From Bacteroidales bacterium (lineage in GTDB: Bacteria; Bacteroidota; Bacteroidia; Bacteroidales; Paludibacteraceae): a DNA stretch of 41,392 nt. How positions within the stretch are numbered: the stretch's first letter is position 1; every line of letters begins with the position of its first letter. The stretch spans positions 1-41,392 of the forward strand of contig JAAYUQ010000067.1 in NCBI GenBank assembly GCA_012517575.1. The letters run 5' to 3'. Of this stretch, positions 7,426-16,525 are shown in pieces. The notes beneath the pieces were generated by a model that worked only from the letters and a program-made list of their open reading frames with translations, ran no database searches and was not told the origin of the DNA. Position numbers and translations under genes: made by a program.

Positions 7426-8379
7426 TTATATTTCCTTTTCTATCAGATAATTATTTCTTTCGGAGGAATTTCGGGTAATCAGCTCCGCTACAAAACCCGC
7501 CAGAAAAAGTTGCGTACCCAAAATCATAGCCAAAATGGCCAGATAAAAATATGGTGAACTGGTTACCAACGGAGCAGACACATGGGCCGATAAAGCTATC
7601 AGTTTTTTGGCGCCCACCACAATCACCGCAATCAATCCCAACAAAAAAATCAATGTTCCAATGAGCCCAAAAAAGTGCATGGGTTGCTTTCCGAATTTCG
7701 ACAGAAACCAAAGCGTCATCAGATCAAGATAACCATTTACAAAACGATTCCAGCCAAATTTGGTAGTGCCAAACTGGCGTTTGCGATGTTCCACTACTTT
7801 TTCGCCAATTTTAGAAAAACCGGCTATTTTTGCAAGATACGGAATGTACCGATGCATTTCGCCGTACAACTCAATACTTTTTACTACTTCATTGCGATAA
7901 GCTTTCAGCCCGCAATTCATGTCGTGGAGTTGAAGTTTTGTTACGCGTCGAGCTGTTGCATTATAAATTTTTGAAGGAAAATTTTTGGTAAGTTTGGCAT
8001 CATACCGTTTCTTTTTCCAACCCGAAACCAAATCATAATTCTGGTTCTTAATCATATCGTACAAAGACGGAATTTCATCTGGACTATCCTGCAAATCTGC
8101 ATCCATAGTAATCACAACATCTCCTTTTGCTGCCTGAAATCCAAAATGTAAAGCTACCGATTTGCCGTAATTGTTTCTGAATTTTATTCCATGTACCTGT
8201 TCGGGAGAAGATACTTTCAACGATTCTATAATTTCCCAAGAGCGATCGGTACTCCCGTCGTTCACAAAAATCACTTCGTAACTGAACCTATTTTCCTTCA
8301 TTACCCGCTCAATCCACTCATAAAGTGGACGAATCGATTCTTCTTCATTATATAAAGGTACAACAACTGATATGTCCAT
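7426..8379 (-). CDS. Glycosyltransferase family 2, polyprenyl-phosphate type
   Basis: A 317-residue DPM1/GtrB-like enzyme. The N-terminal GT-A domain (about 1-225) has VVPLYNEEESI, VNDGSTD and the DXD motif DADLQD. Two C-terminal transmembrane helices follow (about 233-255 and 275-300). Such enzymes transfer a sugar from a nucleotide donor to a polyprenyl phosphate on the cytoplasmic face. It follows a DUF4199 gene by 137 bases and precedes crcB by 69 bases. DUF4199 followed by GT2 is, from memory, a recurring Bacteroidota pair. The sugar is unknown. Confidence 0.88.
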   Translation of the reverse strand: MDISVVVPLYNEEESIRPLYEWIERVMKENRFSYEVIFVNDGSTDRSWEIIESLKVSSPEQVHGIKFRNNYGKSVALHFGFQAAKGDVVITMDADLQDSPDEIPSLYDMIKNQNYDLVSGWKKKRYDAKLTKNFPSKIYNATARRVTKLQLHDMNCGLKAYRNEVVKSIELYGEMHRYIPYLAKIAGFSKIGEKVVEHRKRQFGTTKFGWNRFVNGYLDLMTLWFLSKFGKQPMHFFGLIGTLIFLLGLIAVIVVGAKKLIALSAHVSAPLVTSSPYFYLAILAMILGTQLFLAGFVAELITRNSSERNNYLIEKEI

Positions 8380-8516
8380 TTTTTCTATTGAGTTTAAAAA
8401 AATTGGCTTTTTTAAAATACAACTATCTCAAAAAAAACTAAAAACAGTCGATAAAAAACACTTTGCTATCGAATAAATAATTTGCAAAATCAATCGAAAC
8501 GATTAAAAATAAACTT

Positions 8517-9023
8517 TTATTCTTCAAAAATATCCTTATCCTTTTTCACAAATGCCGACATAACAAGTGCCAACAAAACACCAAGCAATACGTTTACCCA
8601 AATACTTTGTAAAGTATATACCGAAGGCTTCATCATTTTTTCCATTTGCGTATAATATTCCTCATCCAAAGGCAAATTCATGCTTTCCACCACTTTTATG
8701 CTTTGCTGCAAAACATTGGTAAGGTATTCGGGATTAATAAACTGAAAATAAACAAATTTGACAATGGCCGAAATAATGGAAGCAAAGAAAAAAGTGAGTA
8801 CAATAAAGGAAAACGATTTTCCGTACGTAATATAGCCTCCACATTCGGTATCGCGAAATTTGACCGAATAGCGATACATGACTACGACAATCACGATGGT
8901 AATCAAAAAAGAAATAATTCTGAAAACATTACCCTGAGGGATGGAAATAATGAAATTGACGGAAAAAAGAATTCCCATCATCAATCCATATATCATGGAA
9001 GACTTAAAAATATTTCCTTGCAT
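8517..9023 (-). CDS. DUF4199 family membrane protein
   Basis: 168 residues with four likely transmembrane helices, at about 8-28, 33-52, 66-92 and 137-160. The CGGYITYGKSFSF segment between helices 2 and 3 is typical of DUF4199. A loop with MNLPLDEEYYTQMEKMMKP lies before the last helix. A promoter element sits 28 bases upstream. No function is known for the family; co-occurrence with the next GT2 gene suggests a link to surface glycan or lipid carrier work, but that is inference. Confidence 0.8.
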   Translation of the reverse strand: MQGNIFKSSMIYGLMMGILFSVNFIISIPQGNVFRIISFLITIVIVVVMYRYSVKFRDTECGGYITYGKSFSFIVLTFFFASIISAIVKFVYFQFINPEYLTNVLQQSIKVVESMNLPLDEEYYTQMEKMMKPSVYTLQSIWVNVLLGVLLALVMSAFVKKDKDIFEE

Positions 9024-9050
9024 GATTTTATTCTTTTACATTTACTCATG

Positions 9051-9058
9051 CAAAAGTA
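9051..9058 (-). promoter_or_regulatory. -7 promoter element upstream of the DUF4199 gene
   Basis: Read on the minus strand this is TACTTTTG, a full match to TAnnTTTG. It predicts a start site about 20 bases before the ATG at 9023. I see no good -33 box. Confidence 0.55.
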
Positions 9059-9210
9059 CAAAAAAAGACGTGAATCGGAAATACTAAATTTTTAGTTCGG
9101 TTTTGATGAAGAGGAAAATTTGGATAAAATCTAAAACTTAAAGAGCAAGTAAATTAATTCTTTACAATTTATTTCATCTCTTTGTTTCGATCATCAAATC
9201 GATATGAAAA

Positions 9211-10788
9211 TTAAAATTCGGAAGAAAAATGGAATTTGATGTGTTCAAAATCTCGTTGAGCCATTTGCAAAATATAGGGTGATTCGGCCAGATACACATC
9301 GCGCCCTTGTTTGTCTTTCACCATAAATTGCGCTTTTCTTTTCTTGAAGGCTTCGAACTGTACAGGGTCATCGCTCTCAATCCAACATGCTTTATATAAA
9401 GAAATAGGTTCCCAACAACATTGAGCATTATATTCGTGCAACAATCGATATTGAATTACTTCAAACTGCAACTGCCCGACAGTTCCTACAATTTTTCGCC
9501 GATTAAATTCGCTGGTAAAAAGCTGGGCTACACCCTCATCCATCAATTGCCGAATGCCTTTTTCCAATTGCTTGGTTTTCATGGGATCGGCATTTTCGAG
9601 ATAATTAAACATTTCGGGCGAAAAACTCGGTAATCCTTTAAAATGGAGGTCTTCACCACCGGTCAAGGTATCGCCAATTTTAAAATTCCCATTGTCGTGC
9701 AATCCCACAATGTCACCGGCGTAAGCTTCGTCCACAATCTCTTTTTTTTGAGCCATAAAAGCAGTAGGACTCGAAAAACGCATCATTTTTCCCTGTCGAA
9801 TATGCTTGTAATTAACATTTCGTTCAAATTTCCCCGAACAAATTTTTACAAAAGCTATACAACTGCGATGATTGGGATCCATATTGGCGTGAATTTTGAA
9901 AATAAAACCCGAAAAAGCTTCTTCGTAAGGATTCACTACTCTCTCCTGCGCCTGAACAGGTCGCGGAGAAGGAGCAATTTCCACAAAACAGTCCAATAGT
10001 TCTTTCACTCCAAAATTATTCAAAGCACTGCCAAAAAAAACCGGAGCCAGCTCTCCCGACAGATATTTTTCCCTGTCAAAAGCCGGATAAATTCCATGAA
10101 TGAGTTCCAAATCCTGTCGCAATTGATGTGCATCAGGTTCGCCAATAAACTTATCCAGTTCTCCACTGTTAATATCCGAAATTTCAACGGATTCACTAAT
10201 GCTTTGCTTGTTGGGCGTATAAAGCTGAAGATTTTCCTCGTAAATATTATAAACTCCCTTAAATGAAAATCCCTGATTGATTGGCCAACTCAAGGGTCGA
10301 ACGTGAATATCGAGTTCCGACTCCAGCTCATCAAGCAAATCGAATGGATCTTTGCCTTCACGATCCATTTTATTGATAAATATCATGACCGGCGTTTTGC
10401 GCATGCGACAAACATTCATTAGCTTTCGCGTTTGCTCCTCTACCCCTTTGGCATTGTCAATTACTATAATTACGCTGTCGACGGCTGTCAGTGTTCTGTA
10501 TGTGTCTTCGGCAAAATCTTGATGACCGGGCGTATCCAGAATATTAATTTTGTAATCCTGATAATCGAAACCCATTACGGAAGTAGCCACAGAAATTCCA
10601 CGCTGTTTTTCTATTTCCATCCAGTCTGAAGTAGCCGTTTTTCTGATTTTATTCGATTTTACAGCTCCGGCAACATGAATAGCACCTCCAAAAAGCAAAA
10701 GTTTTTCGGTTAAAGTAGTTTTTCCGGCATCCGGATGGCTGATAATGGCAAAAGTTCTTCTACGTCGAATTTCTTCTTGAAAGCTCAT
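9211..10788 (-). CDS. prfC: Peptide chain release factor 3
   Basis: A 525-residue translational GTPase, close to E. coli RF3 in length. It recycles RF1/RF2 from the ribosome after termination. GTPase motifs appear in order: [13 protein letters not shown] (G1, about 17-30), a switch region with [20 protein letters not shown] (G3) and NKMDR (G4). The EF-G-like domains II and III follow. The C-terminal region [10 protein letters not shown] and the [12 protein letters not shown] segment are RF3-specific. It starts at an ATG and is preceded by a -7 promoter element with a perfect palindrome overlapping the spacer and -33 region. Confidence 0.96.
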   Translation of the reverse strand: MSFQEEIRRRRTFAIISHPDAGKTTLTEKLLLFGGAIHVAGAVKSNKIRKTATSDWMEIEKQRGISVATSVMGFDYQDYKINILDTPGHQDFAEDTYRTLTAVDSVIIVIDNAKGVEEQTRKLMNVCRMRKTPVMIFINKMDREGKDPFDLLDELESELDIHVRPLSWPINQGFSFKGVYNIYEENLQLYTPNKQSISESVEISDINSGELDKFIGEPDAHQLRQDLELIHGIYPAFDREKYLSGELAPVFFGSALNNFGVKELLDCFVEIAPSPRPVQAQERVVNPYEEAFSGFIFKIHANMDPNHRSCIAFVKICSGKFERNVNYKHIRQGKMMRFSSPTAFMAQKKEIVDEAYAGDIVGLHDNGNFKIGDTLTGGEDLHFKGLPSFSPEMFNYLENADPMKTKQLEKGIRQLMDEGVAQLFTSEFNRRKIVGTVGQLQFEVIQYRLLHEYNAQCCWEPISLYKACWIESDDPVQFEAFKKRKAQFMVKDKQGRDVYLAESPYILQMAQRDFEHIKFHFSSEF

Positions 10789-10832
10789 TTTGAATACAAT
10801 AGATAATTTTTCAGTTGATTATTTTTAGCCTG

Positions 10833-10840
10833 CAAAGGTA
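10833..10840 (-). promoter_or_regulatory. -7 promoter element of prfC
   Basis: Minus-strand TACCTTTG matches TAnnTTTG and lies 45 bases before the prfC ATG. ATTG on the minus strand (10861-10864), 20 bases further upstream, is a partial -33 box. Confidence 0.6.
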
Positions 10841-10847
10841 CAACTTT

Positions 10848-10863
10848 TTGGAAAATTTTCCAA
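10848..10863. promoter_or_regulatory. Perfect 16-bp palindrome in the prfC promoter
   Basis: TTGGAAAATTTTCCAA is its own reverse complement. It covers the spacer and reaches the -33 region of the prfC promoter, which is where a dimeric repressor would sit. An AT-rich palindrome can also arise by chance, so a role as operator is a suggestion only. Confidence 0.35.
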
Positions 10864-11236
10864 TTGCTTTTACTGGTCAAAATGTTGTTTTCAAATTGAA
10901 TATATTGATTTTCAATGTCGGAGAAAAAAGGATTCAGTTATGAAAGTTATTAAATAAAAACTTCTGTGTTCCTCTATGAAATAAAAATTTAATTTCACTG
11001 ACTTTTAAAGATATAGCACAGAGTATCGTAAAAAAATTTATCTCTCTTTGGCATATCTCCATACGTCTAACTAAAAATTTTGTTTCTCAATTTTTAGTAC
11101 TTTATTATATTGAAAATCAAGTCAATCAAAAAATTCTGTTAATCATCAAAACTTAATTTCTCGGAACTAAAAAACCAGAACTTCATTATAGGTTTTCGTT
11201 AAAATTAATTTCGGAACTTGTCTATAACTAAAACTA

Positions 11237-11270
11237 AAGCCCAATCATTGAAAATCAATTGATTGAGCTT
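11237..11270 (-). terminator. Terminator downstream of tRNA-Leu
   Basis: An 11-bp stem: AAGCCCAATCA (11237-11247) pairs with TGATTGAGCTT (11260-11270), with one wobble pair. It begins 9 bases beyond the 3' end of the tRNA and is followed on the minus strand by T-rich sequence. On the plus strand it is followed directly by TTTT, so it could act in both directions. Confidence 0.7.
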
Positions 11271-11278
11271 TTTTCTAG

Positions 11279-11362
11279 TACCCAGAGCCGGGGTCGAACC
11301 GGCATGGAAGTGAATCCACTGGTGTTTGAGACCAGCGCGTCTACCGATTCCGCCATCTGGGC
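11279..11362 (-). tRNA. tRNA-Leu (anticodon CAA)
   Basis: An 84-nt class II tRNA. Read on the minus strand, the acceptor arm GCCCAGA pairs with TCTGGGT (a G-U at 1:72) with discriminator A. The anticodon stem CTGGT/ACCAG encloses loop CTCAAAC, giving anticodon CAA (codon UUG). A long variable arm follows, then the T arm GCCGG-TTCGACC-CCGGC. CCA is not encoded. It has its own promoter upstream and a terminator downstream. Confidence 0.95.
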
Positions 11363-11373
11363 ATTAGCGGGTA

Positions 11374-11403
11374 CAAAAGTAAATTATTTTTTTGATTCAC
11401 AAA
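11374..11403 (-). promoter_or_regulatory. Promoter of tRNA-Leu
   Basis: The minus strand has TACTTTTG (11374-11381) as the -7 box and TTTG (11400-11403) as the -33 box, with an 18-base spacer. This is the best complete match to the Bacteroidota housekeeping promoter in the window and sits 11 bases before the tRNA. Confidence 0.75.
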
Positions 11404-11486
11404 AACAAAAACTGTCGAAATTTCTTTTTTTAATTAAAAAGATATTATTTTTATTGATATTCAGCAAATTAAAAATACATTTGAAT

Positions 11487-12695
11487 TTACGAATTCTTTT
11501 TCTGTAAATAATCGTTGCGTTTTCCCGAAAAAAGTTCATACTGCTGAAACCAGCATTCAAGCGGACCATTCATCAAACGATAGCGTTGAGATGGTTTTAA
11601 ACCAATCTTTTTCAACGCTTCTTCGTTAGAACTGATTACCCATGCCGTACAACCCGAAAATTTACGTTTCAGTAATGAACCCAAGTTGGCATACAATTCA
11701 AAAATATCTTTCGATGGAAGTCGTTCTCCATAAGGAGGATTGGTAACAATGAAGCAATTGGCTGAAGGCGGCTCGAGTTTTTCTATCGGCATCACCTGTA
11801 AAGAAATATATTTCGAAAGTCCACTGCTTTTAACATTTTGTTCGGCAATTTTAACGGCATGTGCAGAAATATCTGATCCAAAAATTGTATATTCAAAAGG
11901 TCGCTCCTGTGAATCATCGTTGTATAAGGCATCAAAAAGCATTTTATCGAAATCGGGCCATTTTTCGAATGCAAACGAAGCTCTGAAAATTCCGGGAGGA
12001 ATGTTTAAGGCAATCAAGGCAGCTTCGATAAGCAAAGTTCCCGAACCGCACATCGGATCAAGAAAGTCGGATTGTCCTTTCCAACCAGCCAACATCAACA
12101 TTCCGGCAGCCAAAACTTCATTCAGCGGAGCTTTCGTTTGCCCGATGCGGTAACCACGTTTATGAAGCGATTCACCCGAACTGTCGAGTGACAGAGTACA
12201 ATGATTTCCGGCTATGTGGATATTAAATACGAAATCGGGGTCTTCCACAGAAATACTTGGACGATCGTTGAAATGTTCCGAAAACCAATCAACAATGGCA
12301 TCTTTCACCCGATAGGTTACAAAGCGTGAATGCTGGAATTCGTCAGAAAAAACGGTCGCATCCACCGAAAAAGTATTATTCACCTTTAGAAGATTATCCC
12401 ATTCTACAGACTTGATTTTTGTGTATAATTCGTCCGTATTGTCTGCTTCAAAAGAAAAGATCGGTTTAAGAATGCGTAAAGCAGTTCTGCAATGTAAATT
12501 TGCCTTGTACAACATGGTCTTATCGCCGCTAAAACTCACTGCCCGCCGCTCTATTTGTACATTGTTGGCTCCCAATTCAGTAAGTTCTTCGGCCAATATC
12601 TCTTCGAGTCCCTGAAAGGTTTTGGCTATCATTGGAAATTCCTTCTCCACAAAGAATTTCTTAATTTTATTGTCGTTTCCGGATGTTGTTTTCAT
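11487..12695 (-). CDS. THUMP-domain class I SAM-dependent RNA methyltransferase (RlmL N-terminal-like)
   Basis: 402 residues. A THUMP RNA-binding domain (about 25-165) is followed by a UPF0020/RlmL-type methyltransferase domain with DPMCGSGTLLIEAA (SAM site, about residue 218) and the catalytic NPPYGERLPS motif (about 318). The family methylates N2 of guanine in 23S rRNA (the G2445 activity of E. coli RlmL); the exact site here is inferred. It lacks the second methyltransferase half (RlmK) of the E. coli fusion, as is usual outside Gammaproteobacteria. An internal Met at residue 22 (MIAKTFQGLEEILAEEL) is an alternative start. It begins 8 bases after the epsC stop. Confidence 0.88.
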   Translation of the reverse strand: MKTTSGNDNKIKKFFVEKEFPMIAKTFQGLEEILAEELTELGANNVQIERRAVSFSGDKTMLYKANLHCRTALRILKPIFSFEADNTDELYTKIKSVEWDNLLKVNNTFSVDATVFSDEFQHSRFVTYRVKDAIVDWFSEHFNDRPSISVEDPDFVFNIHIAGNHCTLSLDSSGESLHKRGYRIGQTKAPLNEVLAAGMLMLAGWKGQSDFLDPMCGSGTLLIEAALIALNIPPGIFRASFAFEKWPDFDKMLFDALYNDDSQERPFEYTIFGSDISAHAVKIAEQNVKSSGLSKYISLQVMPIEKLEPPSANCFIVTNPPYGERLPSKDIFELYANLGSLLKRKFSGCTAWVISSNEEALKKIGLKPSQRYRLMNGPLECWFQQYELFSGKRNDYLQKKNS

Positions 12696-12703
12696 CTAAA
12701 AAA

Positions 12704-13594
12704 TCAACGTTTCAGTTTATCATCTTGCGAAAGTTTTGCCCCAGCCGGCACATCGCTGTCCACCCAAAGGTTACCGCCAATCACAGCTCCATCTCCAACA
12801 GTAATGTTTCCTAAAATGGTAGAATTGGAATAGATAATTACATTGTTGCCTATTCGCGGATGGCGAACGATTCCTTTTATGGGGTTTCCATTCTCGTCGA
12901 GGGGAAAACTTCTGGCTCCCAACGTAACGCCCTGATACATTTTCACGTTGTCACCAATCACCGATGTTTCTCCAATAACGACACCCGTACCATGATCTAT
13001 CATAAAGTAATCACCAATTTCGGCGCCGGGATGAATGTCAATACCTGTTTCCGAATGTGCCATTTCACTGATAATACGGGGAATCAAAGGAACATCGAGT
13101 TTTAGCAGGGCATGGGCAATACGATAATTGCTGATGGCTCGAATACCCGGATAGCAAAAAATCACTTCTCCAATACTTTTGGCGGCAGGGTCGCCATTAT
13201 AGGCGGCAATCACATCGGTATAAAGTTTTCTGCGAATTTCCGGCAATTGGGCAATAAAAGCATTTACTTTTTGTACAACGTTCTGCTCCATGTCGTTACA
13301 TACATTTTTATCGGTCGGATGTTCGCTCTCGAAACAAATTCCCGCTTTCATCTGCTCGGTAAGCAAAAGTTTCAATCGATCGATACTGAGTCCGATATGA
13401 TAAAGCAACGTATCGGAATCGAGCGCCGCATCATCAAAGTAACCCGGGAACAAAACAGAGCGGCACAACTGAACAATTTCCTGCAAATTATTGATGGAAG
13501 GCATCCGTTCGTTCATCACGTGCTGATGACATGCAAATTTATACTGATCTACTTTCGATAATTCGATGATAGCATCTAAAATTTCCTTTTCCAT
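12704..13594 (-). CDS. epsC: Serine O-acetyltransferase EpsC
   Basis: 296 residues; makes O-acetylserine for cysteine synthesis from acetyl-CoA and serine. A helical N-terminal domain (about 1-150) precedes a left-handed beta-helix of hexapeptide repeats: IDIHPGAEIGDYFMIDHG, TGVVIGETSVIGDNVKMYQG, then IGNNVIIYSNSTILGNIT and GAVIGGNLWVDSDVPAG. The catalytic Asp-His region DHGTG is intact. It lies 25 bases after the nicotinamide riboside kinase gene and 8 before the methyltransferase, within one minus-strand run. Confidence 0.92.
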   Translation of the reverse strand: MEKEILDAIIELSKVDQYKFACHQHVMNERMPSINNLQEIVQLCRSVLFPGYFDDAALDSDTLLYHIGLSIDRLKLLLTEQMKAGICFESEHPTDKNVCNDMEQNVVQKVNAFIAQLPEIRRKLYTDVIAAYNGDPAAKSIGEVIFCYPGIRAISNYRIAHALLKLDVPLIPRIISEMAHSETGIDIHPGAEIGDYFMIDHGTGVVIGETSVIGDNVKMYQGVTLGARSFPLDENGNPIKGIVRHPRIGNNVIIYSNSTILGNITVGDGAVIGGNLWVDSDVPAGAKLSQDDKLKR

Positions 13595-13619
13595 AAATTT
13601 GAATTAAAAATTTATAAAA

Positions 13620-14141
13620 CTAACTTAAAAATGAAGACAATGCCCGAATGGCATTTTGCAACCTTTCCTTACCGATTCCGGTAATAATGGCAACCGGCTT
13701 TCCTGTTTTTTCTATTTCTTGCTTATACCAGTTGAAGAAAAATTCTCTGTCGTCTCCATGTTCTCGAACCAAATCGGGCTTCCACGGCAAATCAGGATAA
13801 CACAGCAAATAAAAATCAAAAAAATGCCGGTTCAATCTTTCCGATAAAAACTTGGGGACTTTTCCGTACTTGTACTGAAACCAAACTTTGGTGATTATTA
13901 AATCCGTATCGAAAAAAACAAACTTTTTCCCGTCATTCGGATGATTTTCGTAATACAGCTCTTCATCAATCTGATGGGCAGCAATGCGACAAACATCCTC
14001 ATAATCATACGGTCGTGATAAACTTTCCACATATTCGCGCGCAAATTCGGGAACCCAATCTACACGATAAAATTCAGCAAGAGATTTGGCAAGTTCAGTT
14101 TTTCCCGTAGATTCAGGCCCCAAAATAGCAACTTTCAACAT
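13620..14141 (-). CDS. NadR-like ribosylnicotinamide kinase (AAA_28 ATPase)
   Basis: A 173-residue P-loop kinase resembling only the C-terminal kinase domain of NadR. Walker A is GPESTGKT (residues 8-15). Downstream are WVPEFAREYVE, FFDTDLIITKVW, a lid region with FYLLCYPDLPWKPDLVREHGDDR, and a C-terminal IITGIGKERLQNAI. It would phosphorylate nicotinamide riboside to NMN. The transporter gene pnuC lies directly upstream (48-base gap), which supports the assignment. There is no N-terminal adenylyltransferase or DNA-binding domain, so NMN must be adenylylated by another enzyme. Confidence 0.85.
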   Translation of the reverse strand: MLKVAILGPESTGKTELAKSLAEFYRVDWVPEFAREYVESLSRPYDYEDVCRIAAHQIDEELYYENHPNDGKKFVFFDTDLIITKVWFQYKYGKVPKFLSERLNRHFFDFYLLCYPDLPWKPDLVREHGDDREFFFNWYKQEIEKTGKPVAIITGIGKERLQNAIRALSSFLS

Positions 14142-14189
14142 ATTATCAATTTGTTTTCTTCATTTACTGAACAAAATATTTTGTAACTT

Positions 14190-14804
14190 CTAACGATGAA
14201 TAGACTTTTTCCATTGGAAATAACCCAACACAGCCATCAGTGTATAAACAGTAAAAAGTACGGCTGTAGGATACAGTCCGCGATAAATATACAAACCTGT
14301 AGAAACGGCATCAGCAACAATCCAGAGCAACCAGTTTTCGAGTAATTTTTTTGCGAGCATCCAGGTAGCTACAATACTCAGAGCTGTAGTAAAAGCATCG
14401 CCTCTGGGAAGTGGAGAATCGGTAAAATTGCCCAAAATGAAAAAATAAATGACAAATATAGCCAAAAAAACCGTCATCAAATCGAAAGCCATGTGCTTTG
14501 AGGTTCGTGTTACGGGCAATTCAGGTTGGGTGTCTGTTGTTCCTTTTTTCCATGTTATCCATCCGTAAATGCTGACTGCCATGTAATAAAACTGCAGCGT
14601 CATACCGGCATAAAACTTGCTTTGAAAGAAAACATACACGTACAATGCGGCGCACAGAAATCCGAAAATCCACAATCCTATTTTCTGTCTCACCGATAAA
14701 ATAAGATATATCAAACTCAAAATAGCGCCAGTGAGCTCTACCCAATTGTCGATAACGTATTCTAAGACCGAATCGAACGAAAAAGTTTCTTTCAACAAAA
14801 TCAT
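14190..14804 (-). CDS. pnuC: Nicotinamide riboside transporter PnuC
   Basis: A 204-residue inner-membrane protein with about seven helices. Family landmarks are the aromatic-rich FYYMAVSIYGWITWKKG (about residues 72-88), NWLLWIVADAVSTGLYIYRG near 155-175, and LFTVYTLMAVLGYFQWKKS at the C-terminus. It brings in nicotinamide riboside by facilitated diffusion, trapped by the kinase encoded next. It starts 13 bases after the S41 protease stop. No TPP riboswitch is seen, in keeping with an NR rather than thiamine role. Confidence 0.9.
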   Translation of the reverse strand: MILLKETFSFDSVLEYVIDNWVELTGAILSLIYLILSVRQKIGLWIFGFLCAALYVYVFFQSKFYAGMTLQFYYMAVSIYGWITWKKGTTDTQPELPVTRTSKHMAFDLMTVFLAIFVIYFFILGNFTDSPLPRGDAFTTALSIVATWMLAKKLLENWLLWIVADAVSTGLYIYRGLYPTAVLFTVYTLMAVLGYFQWKKSIHR

Positions 14805-14817
14805 TGTTTTGACCTTT

Positions 14818-16401
14818 TTACTTTAAAATTTGTTCGTACGCATCAGGCGTTTGCAATAATTCGACTGCTTTTTTGAGAACTTCATTATCATTGTCTATGA
14901 TTTGGTAATAGGCATTTATGTCCCACAAATCGCGTGCAACCAATGCTTTAAGCTGCAATTTTATCAGCTCTCTCGAGGTGTCGAACTGTGCCGACTGAAA
15001 CGCAATATTTTCCTTTTCTCCGGCTTGAATCAACTGCTGTAGAAAGTCATCGTCAACCGAAAATTCTTTTTCAAATTTGTCGAACGTACTGAATTTTCTC
15101 TTCAAGTCTTCCCTGTTCTGATCGATAAACTGAACGGAAACTTTATTGATCACGCCCCTTGCAACTAATTTTTGATGATAATCGGTAAAACGGGTAGTAT
15201 CCAGCGGAACAAAAACATCCGGCATGATACCGCCACCGCCATAAACGGTACGTTTAAGTTTCAAAGTCTGATAACGAAGAGAATCGGGGAAATGAATACT
15301 ATCGGGATGCAGTAATTCTCCTTTTTTATAACGGGTCAGCAACTCGCGTTCATATTTTTCTGCGCCATCTTTATAAGGTTTCTGAATACATCGACCGGAT
15401 GGAGTATAATATCGTGCTGTCGTCAACCTCATCATCGAGCCATCAATCAACGGAAACTGCTGCTGCACCAATCCTTTACCGAAAGTTCTTCTTCCTACAA
15501 TAACAGCTCTGTCCCAGTCCTGCAAAGCTCCCGACACAATTTCGCTGGCTGATGCTGAATATTCGTCAACCAGTACTATCAACTTACCTGTTTCAAAGTT
15601 GCCGATGGCGGTAGCGAGCGATTCTTTTTTTGGCTGATGTAATCCCTCCGTGTAAACAATAAGTTTTCCGCGATCCAAAAATTCATCTGCCAATTGAATT
15701 GCAGTAGCCAAATACCCGCCTCCGTTTCCTTGTAAGCTCACAATCAAATGCTTCATTCCTTTTTTCTGAAGTTCGGAAAATGCCTTGACAAATTCTTCAT
15801 CGGTTGTACGGCCAAAACTATTGATTTTGATGTAACCAATATCTTTCCCAATCATGTAATGTGCATCCACACTGTAAAGTGGAATCTTATCGCGTATAAT
15901 TTTAAAAATGAGCAATTCGGACTTTCCTCGACGCAATATTTTAACCGTAACTTCCGAACCTCGTGGGCCTCGCAGCCGTTTCATGATGTCAGAATTTTGA
16001 ATTTTTACGCCAGCAACCAATTCGTCGTTAATATAAATAATACGGTCGCCGGGAAGAATTCCAACTTTTTCGGCAGGACAGCCTGCAATGGTCTGCACCA
16101 CCATCAATGTATCTTCAAAAATTTGAAACTGAATGCCTATTCCTTCAAACTCGCCTTCCAGCGGTTCGTTGATCCGTTCAACTTCTTCGCGAGGAATATA
16201 GGACGAATGCGGATCCAAATCTTTCAAAAGAGCTGTTATTGCCGATTCGACAAGTTTTTTGTCATTAATGCTGTCCACATACAAATTTGAAATGGCATTC
16301 AAGGCGTTCATTAATTTACGTTGCTGCATCAACGATATTCCCTGTCCAAAAACTCCGGCAAAAATTAAATTGAAAATAAAAATCAAATATACCTTTTTCA
16401 T
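14818..16401 (-). CDS. S41 family C-terminal processing peptidase
   Basis: 527 residues from the ATG at 16401, which gives a signal peptide (MKKVYLIFIFNLIFAGVFGQ). A longer frame to 16500 begins with TTG and adds an unlikely second hydrophobic segment. A PDZ domain (about 85-170, GIGIQFQIF to ILRRGK) precedes the protease domain. Catalytic Ser286 lies in YSASASEIVSGAL and Lys309 in TFGKGLVQQ. The protein is periplasmic and would cut the C-termini of exported proteins. It follows tatD by 124 bases and is nearly joined to pnuC, though no functional link to NAD salvage is apparent. Confidence 0.92.
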   Translation of the reverse strand: MKKVYLIFIFNLIFAGVFGQGISLMQQRKLMNALNAISNLYVDSINDKKLVESAITALLKDLDPHSSYIPREEVERINEPLEGEFEGIGIQFQIFEDTLMVVQTIAGCPAEKVGILPGDRIIYINDELVAGVKIQNSDIMKRLRGPRGSEVTVKILRRGKSELLIFKIIRDKIPLYSVDAHYMIGKDIGYIKINSFGRTTDEEFVKAFSELQKKGMKHLIVSLQGNGGGYLATAIQLADEFLDRGKLIVYTEGLHQPKKESLATAIGNFETGKLIVLVDEYSASASEIVSGALQDWDRAVIVGRRTFGKGLVQQQFPLIDGSMMRLTTARYYTPSGRCIQKPYKDGAEKYERELLTRYKKGELLHPDSIHFPDSLRYQTLKLKRTVYGGGGIMPDVFVPLDTTRFTDYHQKLVARGVINKVSVQFIDQNREDLKRKFSTFDKFEKEFSVDDDFLQQLIQAGEKENIAFQSAQFDTSRELIKLQLKALVARDLWDINAYYQIIDNDNEVLKKAVELLQTPDAYEQILK

Positions 16402-16525
16402 ATTTTTTGTTGGTAATGTCTTAAAAAATAAAAGAAAAACAATGAAAATCACAAATATAAGTTCCAAAAAATTTATTCTTACCCAACTTGTTTCTTTCAA
16501 GATTGGGTTGAAAAACAGAATCGAT

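Larger units (their letters stand above)
10789..11278. other. Gene-poor AT-rich region between prfC and tRNA-Leu
   Basis: About 490 bases without a gene I can support. It holds the prfC promoter and palindrome (10833-10863), a 9-bp AT-rich hairpin (CTAAAAATT 11071-11079 with AATTTTTAG 11089-11097) and the terminator following tRNA-Leu (11237-11270). All reading frames are short. No known non-coding RNA family is recognisable by eye. Confidence 0.5.

Noticed and set aside
11071-11097. Hairpin CTAAAAATT / AATTTTTAG as a terminator
   Set aside because: The stem is almost all A-T, there is no T-run next to it, and no gene ends close by.
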